A DNA stretch of 21,454 nucleotides from a virus, in IMG/VR virus record IMGVR_UViG_3300032087_006456, positions 1 through 21,454 of that record, one strand, 5' to 3'. The notes under the pieces were generated by a model, which ran no database searches, was not told the DNA's origin, and was given only the letters and a program-made list of their open reading frames with translations. Position numbers and translations under genes: made by a program. This document shows positions 1 to 10,056 of the stretch, one piece after another. Position 1 is the first letter of the stretch. Each line of letters opens with the position of its first letter.

Positions 1-3000
1 TTTTTGAAAAAGGTGATGTCAAAGTCTCAATGGAAGACTTTCTCCTTCATGCTGTCAGTGATGAAAACATGAGAGAGTTCTTTTTTGATGAAATGAAATT
101 AGAACCTGATGCTAGATCAGCAAGGGAAACTAGAGAGTTAATCTTTGAGGAGCAGCGTAAGGCACTTGTAGAAGATGCCATCAATAAATCTCAAGAGGAC
201 AACCTTAAAGATCAGATTGTTGATATAGTTGCAGACATTGCAATCAAGGGAGGGATGTCCGAACAGGAGGCCGTAACAGATGCAGAACTCTATGCTGCCT
301 TTTTTGTTCAAAAGGCAAGAGAGACAGGAAGAGACCCCATTGAAATTCTTAGAGAGTATAATCTCAAAATTCAAAGGAGACCAATAGCTGGAAGAAATCA
401 AGAGTCATTTACTAGAGACTTTGAAGTTGCTCAAAGAGAGATACCTCTTCCCGATAGAATCTCGATTATTTCCACAAGGTCTGACCAACAAATTAGGTCT
501 AGTGATTCAATTGAAACTATCACTGAAAGAATTCAGGCCATACTTAATCAAACTCCTAATATTGAGAATAGACACACAGGAATGACCATAAACTTATCCA
601 AGAAGAAAATTTCCAACTTCTTGCGCAAAAGTAAAGCCCTAAAGCAAGAGGGAATCAGGGACCAGCTAAACACCCTGGCAAACCTTGCACAGATCCTCCC
701 AGAAGCTGTCTATTTAGCTAACCATAAAATTAAGCAAGGGGAGAAGACAAAAGATATCTTTACATTTGTGTCACCTGTAAACCTAGATGGAGTCAACAAG
801 CTTGTCAGAATTGAAGTTTCCAAGGATAAAGATGGAAAAGCTCAATATGAAAACCATGAGATTGTAGACACTGACCATCTTGGTAAAAAGAGACTCCTAG
901 AAACGAATGATTTCCTCACTGCTGTTGAAGGGGCCAAAGGAAAAACATTTTTCCAGGGTGGAAAACCTCAAAGAGTAGTTAAACTTTCACCTCTTGGATT
1001 TTATTCTCACTTAGAAAATGAAGTTCTTAAAATGGAGTTCAAAACTATCCCAGGAGAACAGTTAAAATCTAGAATCCAAAAGATCGCTGGCCTTAAATCA
1101 GAAGAGCTTGAAATGAGTGGGTTGATGGAGCATATCGACTTAGTCGCCTCTAAAGACACCACCAAAGAAGCTGATATTAAGGGTAGCCCCAAAGGGAAGG
1201 TTTCTAAGGAGGAGATTCAGCTTTTTCTTGAAAATAATGGCCCTCAAATTGAGGAAATTGTTAGAAGCTCTGAAATAAAAGATGATGGCACAGGGAGCTT
1301 AACTGTTGACGATGTATCTTGGGGTGATGTTGAACAGGTAAAATATGATGACATAGAAGACGAAGCTATTCTAGATGGAGAATATGACCATTATGTAAAT
1401 GGAATGATTAGTGGTGAATACCAGGATGATACATTTGATAAGTTCAAAACAGAGAACCCGGATGCAACAGAGGATGAATTATTAAAGGTTGCCGAAAGGA
1501 TTTACGAACAGGAAATTAAGCCAGGTATAATTAAAGACATTGATAAAGGTGATCACTTCCTTTCCCGAACTTCTGTAAAGTTTACGACCCCTACTCTAGA
1601 TCTTGAAGGGAGTATAGAATACATAGATGAATTTGGAAGTGCCAATTTTAATTATTATGATCCAATAAGACGAAGGTGGGTGGATCATGACCTAGGAGAA
1701 TTTGGGTCTATCGAAGTTGCTATGGATGCTGCGGTAGAGAGACTTGTAGATGATGGACACGTTAAATATCCTGAGGATGTTGAATCAGAGCAGGTAGCTG
1801 CCGCTGGTGGCGCACCATCAACAAGGTTTGACAATTTGTTTAAACCCAAAGAAGGCACTATATTTGAACATAAATACAGTGCAACTCTACCGGGAGAAAG
1901 AACTGGTTATAAAGAATACCAACTAACCTTCCCTGTTCTTGAAAAAGAATTTTATTATACTCCACATTTTCCAGATAAAAACTTCTTTGCCCACTCACGA
2001 GTTTCATTCAGACCCCAAGAGAATGGTGAAGAAATATTCTATATTGAAGAGATACAGTCTGATCTCCATCAACAGGCCAGAAAAGAAGGAGGTTTCTATT
2101 CCCCCACTAAGGAAAGCGAACTGGCCGCACTTGATATTGAGTATAAAAATTTAAGGAAAGAGAGAGGAGAATACCTGGACTCTTTTAGGCCATCCCAGGA
2201 AAGGGCCTTAGATAAAATTGATAAGCAAATTATTCCCATCCAAGTTAGAAGACAAAAACTTTTAGAGGAAGTGCACTCTCCTGTTAAAAATGCACTTGAT
2301 GCTGTTTATGAAGAAAGACAGGATTTTGTTAAGAGAGTTGGTGAAGATACTGAATTTGAAGATCTTTCTATAGAGGACCAAAACAAGTTTAATGATATTC
2401 AGAAACGACATAACCTTTTCCTAGAAAGGGCCAAAGGTTTAGCAGATCAGTTTAAGCCTATGGACAATCAAATTGATGACCTCCAAAGGAAAAGAGACAA
2501 AATTAGGAACATAGAAAATTATTTTTTTTATCATGCCACAAGAGAAGAGTCTCAAAAGATGGAAAAGATTGATAAAAGAATAGATGAGATAAATGAAATA
2601 CTTGGTTCTCGCTTCTCTGCTGATGCGAGATTTAAAGACACTGAGGCATGGGCAGGGTTGATGTTGAAACGACTTGTTACTATGGCAGTGGAATCTGGAT
2701 TTAAACACATAGCGATTACCCCTGGCCATATTCAATATAAAAGGTGGAGCGAAGACGGCCTAATTCCCTTTTATGATGAAAAAATCCCTTCTATTATGAA
2801 AAAACTCTTAAGGAAGGTTGATGGAAAGAAGGCCCAACTCCAAACTTATGACATCGACACAGGAGAAGTCTTAAGGCAAAAAGACACTTCGCCTTTAAGT
2901 AATTGGAATAAAGAATCATTCAACGAGGCGATGGATGCTCTTATTCAAGATTTTACCAATCAAATAGAGCACAATAAGGCCTTTGAAAAAAAATTAGATG

Positions 3001-6000
3001 AACATAGAGCGAAGGGCAGGGATTTTCTAAGTTCACTTTTAGATGAACGAGATGACGTTTATATACCAAAGTATGAACAGGTGGCATATACACAAAGTCC
3101 TGAAGGGGCATTAAGAAGGTTTATAAGACTTAAGGAAGATTTAAATTCAAGAGTTTTCCCGGATTTTGAAAACCTTAGTGAAGCAGCAGAGATGGGAAAA
3201 TTGCTTTTAACTGAGGTTGATTATTTCAACCAAATGATAACTGGGGAGCCATTACCTATAATTAAAAAACCTGTTATCGTCAAATCTCCTGGGTTTGAAA
3301 TCTCAGATAAGATGGTTGAGGCGGTAGAGCAAGGATTCACTTATTATCAAGGAAGAGGTGAAAGAGGTTCCATCACCTTCCGACAAGGTATGGTTGACAT
3401 CAACCTATTTAAAGATGCAAACCTTTCAACCTTCCTTCATGAGACAGGTCACTTCTTCCTTGAAGTCTTCGCTGATTTAGCAAATTCAGACACTGCCTCA
3501 CAGAGTTTAAAAGACGATTGGGCAGCAACTATGGAAGCTCTTGGGGTTAAAGACAGATCTGAAATTGGAACTGAACAACACGAATCTTGGGCAGAGCAAT
3601 TTGAGAGAAAGCTTGAAACAGGTAAAGCACCATCAGAAAGATTGAAAGGTCCATTTGCTAGGTTCAGATCTTGGTTAGTTCAAATCTACAAAAATATTAA
3701 GGACACAAGAACGCAACTTGATCCAAGGATCTCTGAGATTATGGACAGGATGCTTGCTTCTGATGAAGAGATTAGACAGGTTTATGCTGAACAAGGTCTC
3801 AATGCCCAGTCAATGGTTGAGGCCCTAAAGAAGATTGACCCCAAAGAAGCTCAAAGACTTGCCCAGGCAATTGCCGATGCTAAGGATGAATCAGAAACAG
3901 AGCTTGCCCATAAACTCTATAAGGAAGTTAAGAAAAGAGAAAATGCTGTTGTAAAAGAGAGATCTGCTTCTGAAGAAAAGAAAATTAGAAAGGAGATAAG
4001 TGAGGAGAAAGGCTATCAGGCCATGGCAGCTCTGACCACTGGGACTCTTCCTGATGGAACTAAACTTGATAAGACTTTTAAAATTTCTAGAAAAGATCTG
4101 GTTCAGAAATTGGGTCAAGATGCGGTTAAAGATCTTTCTGTTATTAGGCCATACGTTTATGCTAATCAAGGTGGGATAGATGCAACCACTGCTGCTGGCC
4201 TCCTTGGTTATGATGGGCCTAAAGATATGGTTGATTCTCTTCTTAAGCTAGAAGGTGCTGATGAAAAGGTTGCAAGGCTCCTTGATGAAAGAATGAAAGA
4301 GATTCTTGGTGATTCTTTACACACAGGACAGATTGAAGAACTTGCTCAGATTGCTGTTCATAACTACAAAAGGGATGAGCTTCTTGCCTTGCAGATGGAA
4401 CTCCTTGCTAAGTATGATTTTAAGAACTTCAAAAAACTTGATAAGTCTCTTAGAAAGAAATCAGCAACAAAAGATCTAAGAGAACAAGCAGATCAAATCA
4501 TTTCTAGAACCACCCCAAGGAATCTAACCCCTGGGAAGTATCTTAGAGCTGAGGCCAGAAACGCTAGAAAGTTTACTGATGCCTTTTATAAGGGAGACAT
4601 TGAAGCTGCCATTGCCTACAAAGAAGCTGAGTTAATCAATGCCCAACTTTATAAGAAGGCCATCAAAGCTCAAGAAGAAGTCCAGAAGATAAGAAGGTAT
4701 GCTAAGAAGTTTGACAATAAACAGTTCCTGGCAAAGTTTGGAAAAGTTGATCAGGATCTCTTGGGCCAAATTAAAAACATCCTAGAATATTATGATTTCC
4801 AAAATACCACCTATAAAGAAATTGATTACAACAAATCTCTTAAACAGTGGATCATTGAATCAGCACAGAAAGATGGGGTCTTCCCTTTATTGAATGAGCA
4901 GCTTCTCAATAGAGTGGACCCAACCAATTATAGAGAAGTGCCGATGGAAGAACTCAGAGGGGTTTATGATGCTCTTAAAGCTCTTGAGTTCCAAATGAGA
5001 ACAGATCTTCAAACTCTAGTGGGAGAAGAATATAAACTCTTTGCTGATGAGAAAGAAGCTGTATTACAACAAATGAAAGCAGCTCATGGGAAAGGGCCTA
5101 ACCTAGAATTGCCAGCCCCTAAAGAGACTCCTGCTGATGACAGAAGAAATGTCATGGAATGGTATAAGTCTTTTGTTGCTGCCCATGAAAAAGCATCTTC
5201 CATTTTTAAAAATCTTGGTGGAGGCAACCCACTCAACCAGGTTTTCAACACTTTCTATGGAAGGATTTCTAAAGCTGCTGATGATAGGGACATCCTCATG
5301 GGACGCATTATCCAGAGGATTCAAAAAGCAGTGGAGCTTTTTTCAGAACAAGAAAGAGAAGCTTGGGCGAATAAAGAATATACTGTTCTAAATGAAGACT
5401 ATAAATTATCCCACTCTGAGATGATGATGGTCCTTATGAATCTTGGGAATATCTACAACAGACAAGCATTGATGGAAGGATGGGGTTGGACCAATGACAC
5501 AATTGACAACTTCCTTTCTCAAGTAGAAAAGAGGGATATGGATTTTGCCCAGATGATCTGGGACATGTATGACTTTTATCTATGGCCAATGGTGAAGCAG
5601 CTTGAAATTGAGACCACTGGTCTTGCTCCTGAGAAAGTAGAGGCTGACGCCATCAAAACTAGGTTTGGAACTTACCGAGGTGGATACTTTCCTGTTATGT
5701 ATTCCAAAAAATTAAACTGGAGAAAGTTTAAGGAGACCCAAGTTGAAAGCCTTGATGATCTGCAAGAGCTTTACGTTTCTAGGAAAATGACTAAACAAGA
5801 TCACGTCAAAGAAAGAACCATCAACAGAGATGAGCAAGGGAACTATCTTAAAGTCTCTCTTTCAATTTCTGGGTTTACCGAATCCCTTCATAATGTTGCC
5901 CATGACCTCACTCATAGAAAGGCAGTCATTGATGCCCACAGATTCCTAAGGGATAAAGATATTAGATCTGCCATTTTGGGAATTGCTGGAAGAGAAACCT

Positions 6001-7205
6001 ACTTAGAGCTTGATAAGTGGATTGCTTCTGTTGCTACGGAAAAGGTTGGCTATTCTGATTCTGCTTGGGAGGCCATGCTTGGTAACCTCAGGTCAGGAGC
6101 AACAGCAGTCAACATGGGATTTAACATTGGTACCACCATAACACAACCATTGGGTGTTACTGTCTCTGCTGCTGAAATTGGAGAATTTTGGGTTGCAGCA
6201 GGGGTCAAAGAATTTTACAAAAAGGGATTTTTAAAGACCAGTAAATTCATTGAAGAAAACTCAGTCTTTATGGCCAAAAGAAAAGAGAACTATTCCAGAG
6301 ACGTGAGGGACTATCACAGAAGATCTAACATTCTAAACTTTACCCCTCCATCAGCAATGGGGAAGATGGAGAAAGTCTGGAACGAGGTCACAAGAAAAAA
6401 AATCCCAGGAACCAAATGGAACTTGGAAGAATTAAGATATGCCCAATTTGACATCATTGGGATGGGTGACATTGCTGTGGCTTATCCCACTTGGATGGGT
6501 GCCTACAAAAAGGCAATGGCAGGTGAAGTCACAGGTGTTGCTGGGAATGGCCATGAACTTGCTGTAAAGTATGCTGATCAAGTTGTGAAAGACACCCAAG
6601 GATCAGGAAGGCTTGCAGATCTTGCTGGAATCCAGAGAGGAAGTGAGTGGCTTAAATTATTCACAATGCACTATTCTTACCACTCGGTTTTATTCAACCA
6701 GTTTAGAGATAAGATGAAAGCCAGTGCTATGGGGGCCATTTCAAATAAGGAACTTTATAAGGCTTTATTTTATATGGTCTTCTTATCCCCAATGCTAGAA
6801 GCTCTTGTAAGAGGGAGACTTCCAGAGGATGATGATCCAAAAGATATTGCACGATGGATGGCCCTCAACACACTGTCAAACTTAGGTGGCACTGTGATTG
6901 GGTTAAGAAATATTAGTGGAGGATTAGAGTATGGCTTTAGCCCTTCCCCTGCTTTTGGGATTGCTGAGTCTGCAACAAGCACTGCCAGCACTGTTTTAAA
7001 TCTGGTAACATTTAATCAGGATGAGATTAAGAGGAAGGACATAAAAAATATGACCCTAATGACAGGGTATGTTTTTAAGCTTCCAGCAAGACAAACATGG
7101 AAGACTCTTGAATTTTTCTATGATTGGCTTGATGGAAAAGCTGAGGCCAATGATCCTCTCACTTTTATGTATAAAGCATCAATTAAAGGCACTGACCGAA
7201 AATAG
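1..7205 (+). CDS. Giant phage polyvalent/internal virion protein with zincin motif (5' partial)
   Basis: A very large protein, probably carried in the virion and ejected with the DNA. The frame is open from base 3, and the ATG at 30 has no Shine-Dalgarno at normal spacing, so the true start probably lies left of the window. Numbered from that ATG: residues 1-500 are charged and helical. At about 640-910 lies a domain with EEIQSD (about 675-680) and, after a long coiled-coil insertion, the block AWAGLMLKRL...IAITPGHIQYKRW; I know this pair from phage large polyvalent proteins. HETGH at 1137-1141 follows RGSITFR...LSTFLHETGHFF, a zinc-metallopeptidase (HExxH) motif. The middle is rich in Lys/Glu helices. 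Near the C terminus SPMLEALVRGRLPEDDD resembles the PLxRG-type region of polyvalent proteins. Stop TAG lies 8 bases before the fibre gene. The peptidase motif is seen; virion location and ejection are inferred. An anti-defence or cell-takeover role is possible but not shown. Confidence 0.8.
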   Translation, partial: FEKGDVKVSMEDFLLHAVSDENMREFFFDEMKLEPDARSARETRELIFEEQRKALVEDAINKSQEDNLKDQIVDIVADIAIKGGMSEQEAVTDAELYAAFFVQKARETGRDPIEILREYNLKIQRRPIAGRNQESFTRDFEVAQREIPLPDRISIISTRSDQQIRSSDSIETITERIQAILNQTPNIENRHTGMTINLSKKKISNFLRKSKALKQEGIRDQLNTLANLAQILPEAVYLANHKIKQGEKTKDIFTFVSPVNLDGVNKLVRIEVSKDKDGKAQYENHEIVDTDHLGKKRLLETNDFLTAVEGAKGKTFFQGGKPQRVVKLSPLGFYSHLENEVLKMEFKTIPGEQLKSRIQKIAGLKSEELEMSGLMEHIDLVASKDTTKEADIKGSPKGKVSKEEIQLFLENNGPQIEEIVRSSEIKDDGTGSLTVDDVSWGDVEQVKYDDIEDEAILDGEYDHYVNGMISGEYQDDTFDKFKTENPDATEDELLKVAERIYEQEIKPGIIKDIDKGDHFLSRTSVKFTTPTLDLEGSIEYIDEFGSANFNYYDPIRRRWVDHDLGEFGSIEVAMDAAVERLVDDGHVKYPEDVESEQVAAAGGAPSTRFDNLFKPKEGTIFEHKYSATLPGERTGYKEYQLTFPVLEKEFYYTPHFPDKNFFAHSRVSFRPQENGEEIFYIEEIQSDLHQQARKEGGFYSPTKESELAALDIEYKNLRKERGEYLDSFRPSQERALDKIDKQIIPIQVRRQKLLEEVHSPVKNALDAVYEERQDFVKRVGEDTEFEDLSIEDQNKFNDIQKRHNLFLERAKGLADQFKPMDNQIDDLQRKRDKIRNIENYFFYHATREESQKMEKIDKRIDEINEILGSRFSADARFKDTEAWAGLMLKRLVTMAVESGFKHIAITPGHIQYKRWSEDGLIPFYDEKIPSIMKKLLRKVDGKKAQLQTYDIDTGEVLRQKDTSPLSNWNKESFNEAMDALIQDFTNQIEHNKAFEKKLDEHRAKGRDFLSSLLDERDDVYIPKYEQVAYTQSPEGALRRFIRLKEDLNSRVFPDFENLSEAAEMGKLLLTEVDYFNQMITGEPLPIIKKPVIVKSPGFEISDKMVEAVEQGFTYYQGRGERGSITFRQGMVDINLFKDANLSTFLHETGHFFLEVFADLANSDTASQSLKDDWAATMEALGVKDRSEIGTEQHESWAEQFERKLETGKAPSERLKGPFARFRSWLVQIYKNIKDTRTQLDPRISEIMDRMLASDEEIRQVYAEQGLNAQSMVEALKKIDPKEAQRLAQAIADAKDESETELAHKLYKEVKKRENAVVKERSASEEKKIRKEISEEKGYQAMAALTTGTLPDGTKLDKTFKISRKDLVQKLGQDAVKDLSVIRPYVYANQGGIDATTAAGLLGYDGPKDMVDSLLKLEGADEKVARLLDERMKEILGDSLHTGQIEELAQIAVHNYKRDELLALQMELLAKYDFKNFKKLDKSLRKKSATKDLREQADQIISRTTPRNLTPGKYLRAEARNARKFTDAFYKGDIEAAIAYKEAELINAQLYKKAIKAQEEVQKIRRYAKKFDNKQFLAKFGKVDQDLLGQIKNILEYYDFQNTTYKEIDYNKSLKQWIIESAQKDGVFPLLNEQLLNRVDPTNYREVPMEELRGVYDALKALEFQMRTDLQTLVGEEYKLFADEKEAVLQQMKAAHGKGPNLELPAPKETPADDRRNVMEWYKSFVAAHEKASSIFKNLGGGNPLNQVFNTFYGRISKAADDRDILMGRIIQRIQKAVELFSEQEREAWANKEYTVLNEDYKLSHSEMMMVLMNLGNIYNRQALMEGWGWTNDTIDNFLSQVEKRDMDFAQMIWDMYDFYLWPMVKQLEIETTGLAPEKVEADAIKTRFGTYRGGYFPVMYSKKLNWRKFKETQVESLDDLQELYVSRKMTKQDHVKERTINRDEQGNYLKVSLSISGFTESLHNVAHDLTHRKAVIDAHRFLRDKDIRSAILGIAGRETYLELDKWIASVATEKVGYSDSAWEAMLGNLRSGATAVNMGFNIGTTITQPLGVTVSAAEIGEFWVAAGVKEFYKKGFLKTSKFIEENSVFMAKRKENYSRDVRDYHRRSNILNFTPPSAMGKMEKVWNEVTRKKIPGTKWNLEELRYAQFDIIGMGDIAVAYPTWMGAYKKAMAGEVTGVAGNGHELAVKYADQVVKDTQGSGRLADLAGIQRGSEWLKLFTMHYSYHSVLFNQFRDKMKASAMGAISNKELYKALFYMVFLSPMLEALVRGRLPEDDDPKDIARWMALNTLSNLGGTVIGLRNISGGLEYGFSPSPAFGIAESATSTASTVLNLVTFNQDEIKRKDIKNMTLMTGYVFKLPARQTWKTLEFFYDWLDGKAEANDPLTFMYKASIKGTDRK

Positions 7206-7213
7206 GAGTTATT

Positions 7214-9757
7214 ATGACTATTGCTTCCACCACTAACAGAATTTCCTATACCGGGAACGGATCGGTTAGTGTTTACGCTTACACTTTTAAAATATTCACT
7301 GATGATGATTTACTTGTCACAGTTAGAAACACATCAGGGGTTGAGACAACTCTCACCAAAACGACAGACTACACTGTTGATGGTGTTGGTGAAACCTCTG
7401 GAGGGAACGTGACTTTGGTGAACGCTTCCCAAGCATGGCTTACCGGGGGGAACCTTACCACAAATTATGTTCTGGTCATTAGGAGAGTTATTGATCTTCT
7501 TCAGTCAACAGACATCAGAAACCAAGGGCAGTTCTATCCAGAAGCTCATGAGAACGCTTTTGATAAGTTTGTGATGATGAGTCAGCAACAACAGGACGAG
7601 CTTGATCGAACTATGAAAAACCCAGAGACTGTTCCAAGCTCTGACTTTGATCCAACTCTTCCCTCTGACATTGAAACGGCTAACTCAACTATCATTGTTA
7701 ATTCAAGTGGAAATGCTTTTGAGATGGGGCCAACAGCAAGTGAAATTTCAAATGCCCAAACTTATGCAAACAACGCTAGTTCCTCTGCTAATAAAGCTGA
7801 GAATTGGGCAACAAAAACTGATGGGATTGTTGAATCAACTGATTATTCAAGTAAGGCCTGGTCCATAGGGGGAACCGATGTTACAGACACAGCAAGTAGA
7901 GGCGCAAGTAAAGAGTGGGCCACAAAAACCTCATCAACCGTGGACACAACTGAATACTCTTCCAAAGAATATGCTCAAGGAAGTCAAGCTGCTACTGGAG
8001 GGTCTGCCAAAAACTGGGCGCAACAAACTGGAGCCGATGTTACAGGAGCTGCTGCTGGATCTATGTCAGCGAAAGAATGGTCGGTGGGAACCCTCGGCCG
8101 AGGAGTATCAGGTGAAGGGAGTAGCAAGGATTGGGCCACACACACATCGGGAACAGTAGACGATACCGAATACAGTAGTAAGGCTTGGTCTGTAGGAGGT
8201 ACAGGCGTCACAGACACAGCAAGTAGAGGCGCAAGTAAAGAATGGGCAACAAAGACTTCATCAACCGTGGACACAAGTGAGTTTAGTTCCAAGGAATATG
8301 CTCAAGGAAGTCAGGCAGGCACTGGAGGGAGTTCCAAAAACTGGGCAACGCAAACTGGAGCCGATGTTACAGGTGCTTCTGTCGGGGATATGTCAGCGAA
8401 AGAGTGGGCCGTTGGAACTATGGGTAGGGGTGTAGCTAACGAAGGTTCGAGTAAGGACTGGGCTACTTATACTTCTGGAACCGTCGATGGGAGTGAGTAC
8501 AGCAGTAAGTATCATGCTCAACAGGCATCATCTTCTGCTGCCTCTGCTGCTTTAAGTGCCGCCTTGAGGCTTTTTAAACAGACTGATTTTTTAACTAGTG
8601 CAGGTTCACCTTACACCTTAACAAATTCTGATTTAGGGATTTTAAAAAGTATAGATGCTAGTTCTGGAAATGTAGTTGTTAATCTTCCCCAGATTTCCAC
8701 TTTAGGTGAAATGGCGGCCATTGCTTTTTTAAGAACAGATGCTGGATTAAATACAGTAACCATTAATCGAGCAGGGACAGACACCATTGGCAGTGGTGCC
8801 GCTTCCTCTATAACTCTAGACAGTCGAGATCATGCAGCAATATTGGCTCCCGAGGATTCAACCACACCCGATCAATGGTCACATTTAGATATTAATAGTC
8901 CCACTCAGGCAGAAAGAACAACTACAACGGTTACGGCTTCATCTTATAATTTATCGGACAGTGACGATATTATAATTTTAGATGCCAGTTCAAACGCTAT
9001 CACTATTAATCTCCATGCAGTGGCTACTGCGAGAGTCGCGCCTTATACTTTTATAGTTAAAGATAACTCTAACACTATTACTCTTGATCCAAATAGTTCT
9101 GAAACAATTAATGGTGAAACTACTTGGACTCTATCAAACAAATATGAAGCAATTGACGTGATACCGGACGGAAGCGCATGGTATATTAAAGCCAAAGGTC
9201 AAAATGCGCCTGACATGACTTGCACCTTTGCAAGGTGTGTAGCAAGTGGGAGTAATGGTGGCAGTCTATCTAGTTCAAGCTACCAAGATTCACAATTTTC
9301 TCATTACTATGGCGATGATATGTTTACGAGTGGTCCGATTACGGCCGGAACTCTAAGCGCACACACTAATGATTCTCACACGGCATTGGGGACTTGGAAT
9401 CTTATCCCTGGTAAAACATCTGGAAATGCCTTTACAACCTTCGATTTTGCGCCTGGGATTTATAGGCTAAAATTCTCTAAAGGCACATCGAGAAAAGGTT
9501 GTAAGGTTAGGATTTATGACAATGATGGTGCCACAGCAGTCCATTATGGTAACTCTGTCCTGGTTGTTTCTGATACTGATGGTAGTGCATGGTCGACCGT
9601 AGAAGTAACTTTAATACTAACCACGGCAAATGAATATAGTTTTGAGTACTATATCGGGGGCGGTGGAACTGGTAACGGTAACGCTAGGGGTATCCCGCTA
9701 GGTGATGGCGTTGCCGAAACTTATGCAACCGTTGATGTTCAGTATTGGAAGCTATAA
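7214..9757 (+). CDS. Tail fibre protein, T7 gp17-like N terminus, repeat-containing shaft
   Basis: An 847-aa receptor-binding fibre. Residues 1 to about 140 match the T7 tail-fibre N-terminal (virion-attachment) type: ITNRISYTGNG-like start, the VVIRRV-like LVIRRVIDLLQSTDIRNQG block, then FYPEAHENAFDKFVMMSQQQQDELDR. Residues 198-415 hold two tandem 109-aa repeats plus a partial third, each with sub-repeats around WATKT, SSKEYA and SAKEW, likely a trimeric shaft. Residues about 470-670 hold two beta-rich modules with ITINRAGTDTI- and ITLDPNSSETI-type lines. The last 180 residues (CTFARCVAS... to VDVQYWKL) resemble a jelly-roll-like tip domain and probably bind the receptor (inference). AGGAG overlaps the upstream stop and sits 7 bases before the ATG, so it is co-transcribed with the giant protein gene. 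Confidence 0.88.
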   Translation: MTIASTTNRISYTGNGSVSVYAYTFKIFTDDDLLVTVRNTSGVETTLTKTTDYTVDGVGETSGGNVTLVNASQAWLTGGNLTTNYVLVIRRVIDLLQSTDIRNQGQFYPEAHENAFDKFVMMSQQQQDELDRTMKNPETVPSSDFDPTLPSDIETANSTIIVNSSGNAFEMGPTASEISNAQTYANNASSSANKAENWATKTDGIVESTDYSSKAWSIGGTDVTDTASRGASKEWATKTSSTVDTTEYSSKEYAQGSQAATGGSAKNWAQQTGADVTGAAAGSMSAKEWSVGTLGRGVSGEGSSKDWATHTSGTVDDTEYSSKAWSVGGTGVTDTASRGASKEWATKTSSTVDTSEFSSKEYAQGSQAGTGGSSKNWATQTGADVTGASVGDMSAKEWAVGTMGRGVANEGSSKDWATYTSGTVDGSEYSSKYHAQQASSSAASAALSAALRLFKQTDFLTSAGSPYTLTNSDLGILKSIDASSGNVVVNLPQISTLGEMAAIAFLRTDAGLNTVTINRAGTDTIGSGAASSITLDSRDHAAILAPEDSTTPDQWSHLDINSPTQAERTTTTVTASSYNLSDSDDIIILDASSNAITINLHAVATARVAPYTFIVKDNSNTITLDPNSSETINGETTWTLSNKYEAIDVIPDGSAWYIKAKGQNAPDMTCTFARCVASGSNGGSLSSSSYQDSQFSHYYGDDMFTSGPITAGTLSAHTNDSHTALGTWNLIPGKTSGNAFTTFDFAPGIYRLKFSKGTSRKGCKVRIYDNDGATAVHYGNSVLVVSDTDGSAWSTVEVTLILTTANEYSFEYYIGGGGTGNGNARGIPLGDGVAETYATVDVQYWKL
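7805..8511 (+). repeat. Tandem 327-bp in-frame repeats in the fibre shaft
   Basis: Unit 1 is 7805-8131, unit 2 is 8132-8458, and a partial third unit starts at 8459. Both full units are exactly 327 bases (109 codons) and start with TGG GC(A/C) AC(A). Units 1 and 2 share identical runs of about 30 bases, for example around 7886 and 8212, so duplication or gene conversion is fairly recent. Within each unit shorter Trp-centred sub-repeats of roughly 25-30 residues are visible. The repeats are coding, with no spacer structure. Confidence 0.9.
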
Positions 9758-9822
9758 CTATCTAACGCATTTTATTTTTCAATAACTTTTTTGCCGGGTA
9801 AAATATTTTGAAGGTTAAAACG

Positions 9823-10056
9823 ATGAAAATTGAAGCGACCACAATTGAGAAAATATTTATCCCGGTATTAAGTGCCGTTATAATTAGTGGTGTTACCACA
9901 CTCATCCAATTACATACAAAGCTGGAAGTTTTAGAAAATAAAGTCAATACAAACACTGATCGAATAATCAGAATTTTTAATAAATTAGAAAAAATTAGTG
10001 ATGATCAAAAAGAGATCCTTAGGCTTCTATTTGATTGGGAACATAAAGCTAAATGA
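9823..10056 (+). CDS. Small membrane protein with coiled coil (holin or inner-membrane spanin candidate)
   Basis: A 77-aa protein. I chose ATG 9823 over the TTG at 9808 because AAGG lies 9 bases upstream of the ATG. Residues about 10-28 (IFIPVLSAVIISGVTTLI) form one membrane segment; residues 32-72 are a heptad-like charged helix (LEVLENKV...IIRIFNKLEKI). An N-terminal anchor followed by a coiled coil fits a short i-spanin-type protein or a class-III-like holin. Its stop overlaps the start of the NlpC/P60 hydrolase gene (ATGA), which supports a lysis role. The exact lysis function is inference; no family is recognised with certainty. Confidence 0.72.
   Translation: MKIEATTIEKIFIPVLSAVIISGVTTLIQLHTKLEVLENKVNTNTDRIIRIFNKLEKISDDQKEILRLLFDWEHKAK

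Noticed and set aside
7984-8292. Minus-strand 102-codon frame inside the fibre gene.
   Set aside because: Shadow of the Gly/Ser/Thr-rich repeat codons; no ribosome site and no homologous pattern.
7805-8511. Repeats considered as a CRISPR array.
   Set aside because: Units are coding, 327 bases long, in frame and have no repeat-spacer alternation.
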